A DNA stretch of 8,876 nt, taken from contig CALIXC010000292.1 of NCBI GenBank assembly GCA_938046755.1, positions 1 to 8,876 of the forward strand, written 5' to 3'. This stretch comes from an uncultured Lautropia sp. Its GTDB lineage: Bacteria; Pseudomonadota; Gammaproteobacteria; Burkholderiales; Burkholderiaceae_E. Every line of letters begins with the position of its first letter. The first letter of the stretch is position 1. Position numbers and translations under genes: made by a program. The notes under the pieces are model-generated. The model worked only from the letters and a program-made list of their open reading frames with translations. It made no database searches and had not been told where the DNA came from. This document shows, one piece after another, positions 5,750-8,876 of the stretch.

Positions 5750-6058
5750 TCAGCGAACGCCCTCGAAGCGGCGGATGCCGTCATCCAGTTCGTTGTTGAG
5801 CTGGGTGACCAGGGTCTGCACCTGCTCGACGGTGGCGGCGCCGGAGTCGACCGGCTGGCCCAGAAATTCGTAGGTGATCTGCAGGGCGGCGTTGACGGCG
5901 ATGCGCTCGGTGCCGTGGGCCAGGCTGGCGTCACGGATCTCGCGCATCTTCTGGTCGACGATGCGCACGGCGTTCATCAGCCGCGGCTTTTCGTTGGGAG
6001 GTACCTGCAGCTTGAAGGTGCGGTCAAGGATCTTGACCTCGATCTGTTCCATGGCCAT
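5750..6058 (-). CDS. zapA: Cell division protein ZapA
   Basis: ZapA is a small cytoplasmic protein that binds FtsZ and bundles its protofilaments at the division ring. The 102 residues match the usual length. The N-terminal beta region reads EQIEVKILDRTFKLQVPPNE, followed by the helix with VDQKMREIRDA and then the conserved stretch TERIAVNAALQITYEFL, ending in a coiled-coil segment with paired Leu residues. The ATG at 6058 is chosen because AGGAG lies 5 bases upstream; an ATG two codons later would be 11 bases away. It follows the zapB-like gene by 17 bases in one operon and precedes the 6S RNA locus. A perfect hairpin (TTCGCTG-AAA-CAGCGAA, 5757-5741) spans the stop codon but lacks a T run. 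Confidence 0.93.
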   Translation of the reverse strand: MAMEQIEVKILDRTFKLQVPPNEKPRLMNAVRIVDQKMREIRDASLAHGTERIAVNAALQITYEFLGQPVDSGAATVEQVQTLVTQLNNELDDGIRRFEGVR

Positions 6059-6075
6059 GGCAGCTCCTGGGGCAT

Positions 6076-6285
6076 TCAGTCTTTGTCGGTCTGCGGCAGT
6101 GGCAGCCGCGCCAGGGCGGATTCCACGCGGGCGCGGGCTTCAGCCAGCCGTTGCTGCATGTCGGCCTGGCTCATGGCGGCTTCACCCAGGCGACCGCGCA
6201 GCAGCTGGTTCTCGTCGGAGAGCTGGCGGGTGATTTCAAGCAGGCGCCGGACGCGCTCAGCCAATAGCTGGAGATCGGTTTCCAT
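6076..6285 (-). CDS. ZapB-like small coiled-coil protein (TIGR02449-like)
   Basis: The 69 residues are almost entirely helical, with heptad-spaced leucines (LQLLAERVRRLLEITRQL, then NQLLRGRL) and a charged second half ending LPLPQTDKD. Size, composition and position directly before zapA match the family that precedes zapA in many beta- and gammaproteobacteria and is considered ZapB-like, linking to the FtsZ ring. The function is inferred from context. The ATG at 6285 has no Shine-Dalgarno sequence, but a promoter ends 8 bases before it, so the mRNA is likely leaderless. zapA follows 17 bases later with its own good ribosome binding site. Confidence 0.8.
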   Translation of the reverse strand: METDLQLLAERVRRLLEITRQLSDENQLLRGRLGEAAMSQADMQQRLAEARARVESALARLPLPQTDKD

Positions 6286-6293
6286 GCCGCGGG

Positions 6294-6322
6294 ATAGTAG
6301 GGATTTGTGACAGGGGGGTCAA
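6294..6322 (-). promoter_or_regulatory. Sigma-70-type promoter of the zapB-like/zapA operon
   Basis: On the minus strand, TTGACC (6322-6317, five of six consensus bases) and TACTAT (6299-6294, four of six) are separated by exactly 17 bases. Only 8 bases lie between the -10 and the ATG at 6285, so transcription should start at or within about three bases of the start codon. Confidence 0.65.
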
Positions 6323-6697
6323 GCGAAGCGACACCCCGGGGAATGGCTGTACCCGATTTTGCCACGCAGCGCCTGCTGGCGTCCGTTGATCGGGCACCGG
6401 GCGTGTGTCATGGCACCATCCGCGGCCGCTGTCGGCGCCGGAATCGGGCGATGCGTTGTGTCCATGGCATGTTCCTGTAATGCCGGGCGGGCTTGTAACG
6501 ACCACGTTGGGGTATGTCATGGCAAAGGCAGGGGCCTGCCTTTACCATCGAGGGTTCCTGAAAGGTCTGGACGAGGTTTCCCGGTCTGTCGGCAGAAGGT
6601 GTGCCGGCGTGCGGGTCCAGCCATGCCTTTCACGGGCCGTCGGCTGCCGTGGTTCTGCAGTTCCCCTCAACCGTCGTTCTTCTTTCAAGGCAAGATG
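6323..6697. other. Intergenic region between the zapA operon promoter and the DsbD-type gene
   Basis: No convincing protein gene is visible here. Open frames on both strands have shadow-like composition. The stretch should carry the promoter of the downstream thiol transporter, but I found no clear -35/-10 pair for it. It contains the strong dyad at 6524-6543 and a 10-base direct repeat, TGTCATGGCA, at 6406-6415 and 6515-6524. Confidence 0.5.
6524..6543. promoter_or_regulatory. Strong inverted repeat upstream of the DsbD-type gene
   Basis: AAAGGCAGG (6524-6532) is the exact reverse complement of CCTGCCTTT (6535-6543), with only GG between. In RNA the stem would be about 8 bp with a 4-base loop. 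The A-run/T-run edges resemble a compact bidirectional terminator, but no gene on the plus strand ends here. It may be an operator, or it may insulate the transporter gene from upstream transcription. Confidence 0.35.
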
Positions 6698-8876
6698 ATG
6701 CACACCGTGTCGTCCCGCTCTCGCTGGCAGGTTCTGCTGTCCTCCCTCCTGTTGGGTTCCGCGCTGTTTGCGGCAACCTTACCCGCCGTGGCGGTCGATG
6801 CCGCACAGGGCGCGGGCGCGCAGGGTGCGGCGCAGGCCACCGGGGCTGGCGATGCGCAGGCCGATGCCGCCCTGGAATGGAAGCCCGGTCCGCAGCGCGT
6901 GGGCTCGCTGGAGGTAGAACTGGTTTCGGATTCCCGCCAGGTGATGCCGGGTGAGACCTTCCGCATCGGCATGCGCCTGCGACACGATCCGCACTGGCAT
7001 ACCTACTGGCGCAATCCGGGCGACACGGGCTATCCCACCCGCTTCGAGATCGAGGGGCCGGTCGACACGCAATATTCCGACATCCGTTGGCCGGCGCCCG
7101 AGCGGCTGGCCATCGGGCCGCTGGCCAACTATGGCTACGAGGGCGAGGCCCTCATCTATCGGGACGTGACGCTGCCGGACGGCTTCAAGGGCCGCCAGGC
7201 GCGCTTCCGGGTTAAGGCCGAATGGCTGATCTGCAAGGAAGTCTGCATTCCCGGCGAGGCGGCGTTGCAGCTGGACGTGCCGGTGGGCGGCGTGACCGAG
7301 CCCGACCGGGCTGAGACGGCCAGTTTCGAGGTCGCACGCCGCAGTGCGCCGGTACCTGGCCAGGAACCTGCGGCCGTGGGCTGGTGGCAGCGAGGCGGCC
7401 AGGCGGTGGTGGTGCTGCCGGATGCCGTCACGCAGGGGAAGGCACCGCGCTCGGCGCTGTTTCTTCCGTACTTCAGCGGGGTGGTCAAACCCGTGGCGCC
7501 GCAGAAGCTTATCGAGATCTCGGGCGAGGAAGGCCGCTATGGCCTGGCACTGGAGCTAGATGAGCAGGGCGTGCGCTCGGCTGAGCCGGGCTGGGAAAAG
7601 GAAGGAGGCATTGTCGTCATCGACGGCGGGCAGCCGGTGGAGGTGAACCTGCAGCGCCAGACAGTGGTTCCGGTGGCGGCGCGTACCGTGGCCATTGATG
7701 AACCGATCAAGGTGGACCTGACCGAGGCTGGTGCTGCCCCGGGCAACGGCGGCAGCAAGAAGGGCGGGCTGCTGGGCCAGTTGCAGCTGGGCGGTGCGCC
7801 GGCGCAGGGTGGGCAGGACATGCCGGCGGCGGGTGCCATGGCGTCCGGTGCCAACGGCCAGGGGGCTGATGCTGCCGCGGCTGGCGCAGCGTCAGGGGCA
7901 CCGAATGGTGCTTCGGGCGCCCAGGGGGCGGCTGGCGGCGAGGGGGCTGCACCTGCGGCTCAGACCGGACAGGACACCACCGGCATGGGCGCCAGGGCCG
8001 AGCAGGTCATGGAACAGGCGCAGACCACACTGAGCGCACTGACGGGCGCGCCCCAGGGGCAGGGTGAATGGCTGGCGATGGCCGGGGCCATTCTGGGGGC
8101 GTTCATGGGCGGCCTCATCCTCAACCTGATGCCCTGCGTGTTTCCGGTCATCGGGCTCAAGATTCTTTCTTTCACCGAGGCAGCTGCTGGCAAACCCGCC
8201 CAGGCGCGTCGCCATGCCATGGTGTTCGGCCTGGGGGTGGTGGTCAGCTTTCTGGTGCTGGCCGGTATCCTGCTGGGGCTGCGGGCACTGGGCCAGGCGG
8301 CTGGCTGGGGCTTCCAGCTGCAGTCGCCGGTGTTCGTGGCGGTGCTGGCGCTGCTCTTCGTGGTCATCGGTCTCAACCTGTTCGGCGTGTTCGAGGCCGG
8401 CACGCGACTCACGCAGCTGGGCGCTGCCGGGCAGGGCAGCCAGCAGGGCTACTGGGGTAGCTTTATGACCGGGGTGATGGCGGTGGTGGTGGCCACGCCC
8501 TGCACGGCGCCCTTCATGGGTGGCGCGGTGGGCTTCACGCTCAGCAGCTCGCCGCTGCTGGTGCTGGTGGTGTTTGCCACCATCGGCGTGGGCATGGCGC
8601 TGCCGTATCTGGTGCTGGCCAGCAGCGAGCGTCTGCTGGCGATGCTGCCGCGCCCCGGGGCCTGGCTGCAGACCTTCAAGCAGCTGCTGGCCTTCCCGAT
8701 GTTCATCACCGCGGCCTGGCTGGTCTGGGTGCTGGCGCTGCAGTCCGACGCCGAGGGCGTGCTGCTGTTGCTGCTGGCGGCCATCTTCCTGTCCTTCAGC
8801 TGCTGGATCTACGGCCGCTGGCAGTTCGAGCTGCGGCCGCGCAGTGCGCGCAGCACGCCGGCCTGGATCATCACCG
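6698..8876 (+). CDS. dsbD: DsbD/ScsB-type thiol:disulfide interchange protein, 3' end outside the window
   Basis: DsbD-type proteins carry electrons from cytoplasmic thioredoxin across the inner membrane to periplasmic partners. The frame is open for 726 codons to the window edge, so the expected C-terminal thioredoxin-like domain is not seen. Residues 1-32 form a signal peptide (hydrophobic LLSSLLLGSALFAA, likely cleavage near AVA-VDA). Residues about 60-340 are the periplasmic DsbD N-terminal region, with EWLICKEVCIPGE giving Cys179 and Cys183. Residues about 346-454 are a Gly/Ala/Gln-rich linker. The membrane domain starts at about 458 and carries the two transport cysteines, MPC (Cys480) and TPC (Cys602), with about seven segments visible. 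ATG 6698 is preferred to 6695 because AAGG at 6687-6690 then has 7-base spacing. It is a plausible electron donor for the MsrAB protein upstream. Confidence 0.88.
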   Translation, partial: MHTVSSRSRWQVLLSSLLLGSALFAATLPAVAVDAAQGAGAQGAAQATGAGDAQADAALEWKPGPQRVGSLEVELVSDSRQVMPGETFRIGMRLRHDPHWHTYWRNPGDTGYPTRFEIEGPVDTQYSDIRWPAPERLAIGPLANYGYEGEALIYRDVTLPDGFKGRQARFRVKAEWLICKEVCIPGEAALQLDVPVGGVTEPDRAETASFEVARRSAPVPGQEPAAVGWWQRGGQAVVVLPDAVTQGKAPRSALFLPYFSGVVKPVAPQKLIEISGEEGRYGLALELDEQGVRSAEPGWEKEGGIVVIDGGQPVEVNLQRQTVVPVAARTVAIDEPIKVDLTEAGAAPGNGGSKKGGLLGQLQLGGAPAQGGQDMPAAGAMASGANGQGADAAAAGAASGAPNGASGAQGAAGGEGAAPAAQTGQDTTGMGARAEQVMEQAQTTLSALTGAPQGQGEWLAMAGAILGAFMGGLILNLMPCVFPVIGLKILSFTEAAAGKPAQARRHAMVFGLGVVVSFLVLAGILLGLRALGQAAGWGFQLQSPVFVAVLALLFVVIGLNLFGVFEAGTRLTQLGAAGQGSQQGYWGSFMTGVMAVVVATPCTAPFMGGAVGFTLSSSPLLVLVVFATIGVGMALPYLVLASSERLLAMLPRPGAWLQTFKQLLAFPMFITAAWLVWVLALQSDAEGVLLLLLAAIFLSFSCWIYGRWQFELRPRSARSTPAWIIT

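Noticed and set aside
5741..5757. Perfect 7-bp hairpin at the zapA stop codon as a terminator
   Set aside because: It overlaps the stop codon and no T run follows.
6405..6698. Plus-strand open frame of 97 codons before the DsbD-type gene
   Set aside because: No ribosome binding site, no family-like sequence, Cys/Arg-rich composition, and it overlaps the ribosome binding site and start codon of the transporter gene.

Overview
This is a GC-rich, gene-dense proteobacterial chromosome segment. The PilB-type MsrAB fusion, the small Trp-rich protein and a zapB-like/zapA/6S RNA cluster together point to a betaproteobacterium, most likely Burkholderiales (a Lautropia-like organism would fit, but this is inference). 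No mobile element, CRISPR array, tRNA or rRNA is visible.

Layout. Positions 1-192 (minus) hold the start of a small membrane protein that leaves the window. Positions 349-594 (minus) hold the N-terminal piece of a Rossmann-fold NAD(P)-dependent protein that ends early and looks like a gene remnant. Divergent from it, 621-1679 (plus) encodes a ferredoxin/flavin reductase, followed by a strong GC-rich hairpin. A structured leader precedes 1904-3595 (plus), which encodes a membrane-anchored or exported three-domain thioredoxin-MsrA-MsrB protein. The 635-bp gap 3596-4230 holds no convincing protein gene. It does hold a minus-strand intrinsic terminator preceded by a hairpin with a CUCCU-bearing loop, a good small-RNA candidate, and a 14-bp perfect palindrome. 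Then come a small Trp-rich membrane protein (4231-4467) and lgt (4635-5423), closed by a clear terminator.

On the minus strand, a zapB-like gene (6285-6076) and zapA (6058-5750) form an operon. Its promoter lies so close to the first ATG that the mRNA is probably leaderless. Downstream of zapA, a separate promoter drives an RNA that folds like 6S RNA (about 5650-5497), in the conserved zapA-ssrS arrangement. From 6698 to the right edge (plus) is the N-terminal and membrane part of a DsbD/ScsB-type thiol:disulfide transporter, with an unusual Gly/Ala/Gln-rich linker.

Functional theme: envelope redox and repair. DsbD-type transporters pass cytoplasmic electrons across the inner membrane, and in Neisseria DsbD is known to feed the thioredoxin domain of PilB/MsrAB, which then reduces oxidised methionines in exported proteins. 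Both partners lie within 5 kb here. Lgt adds lipoprotein maturation; zapA/zapB-like and 6S RNA are housekeeping division and transcription-control genes. I see no clearly new protein system. The most novel candidates are the small RNA at 3661-3744 and the leaderless zapB-like transcript.
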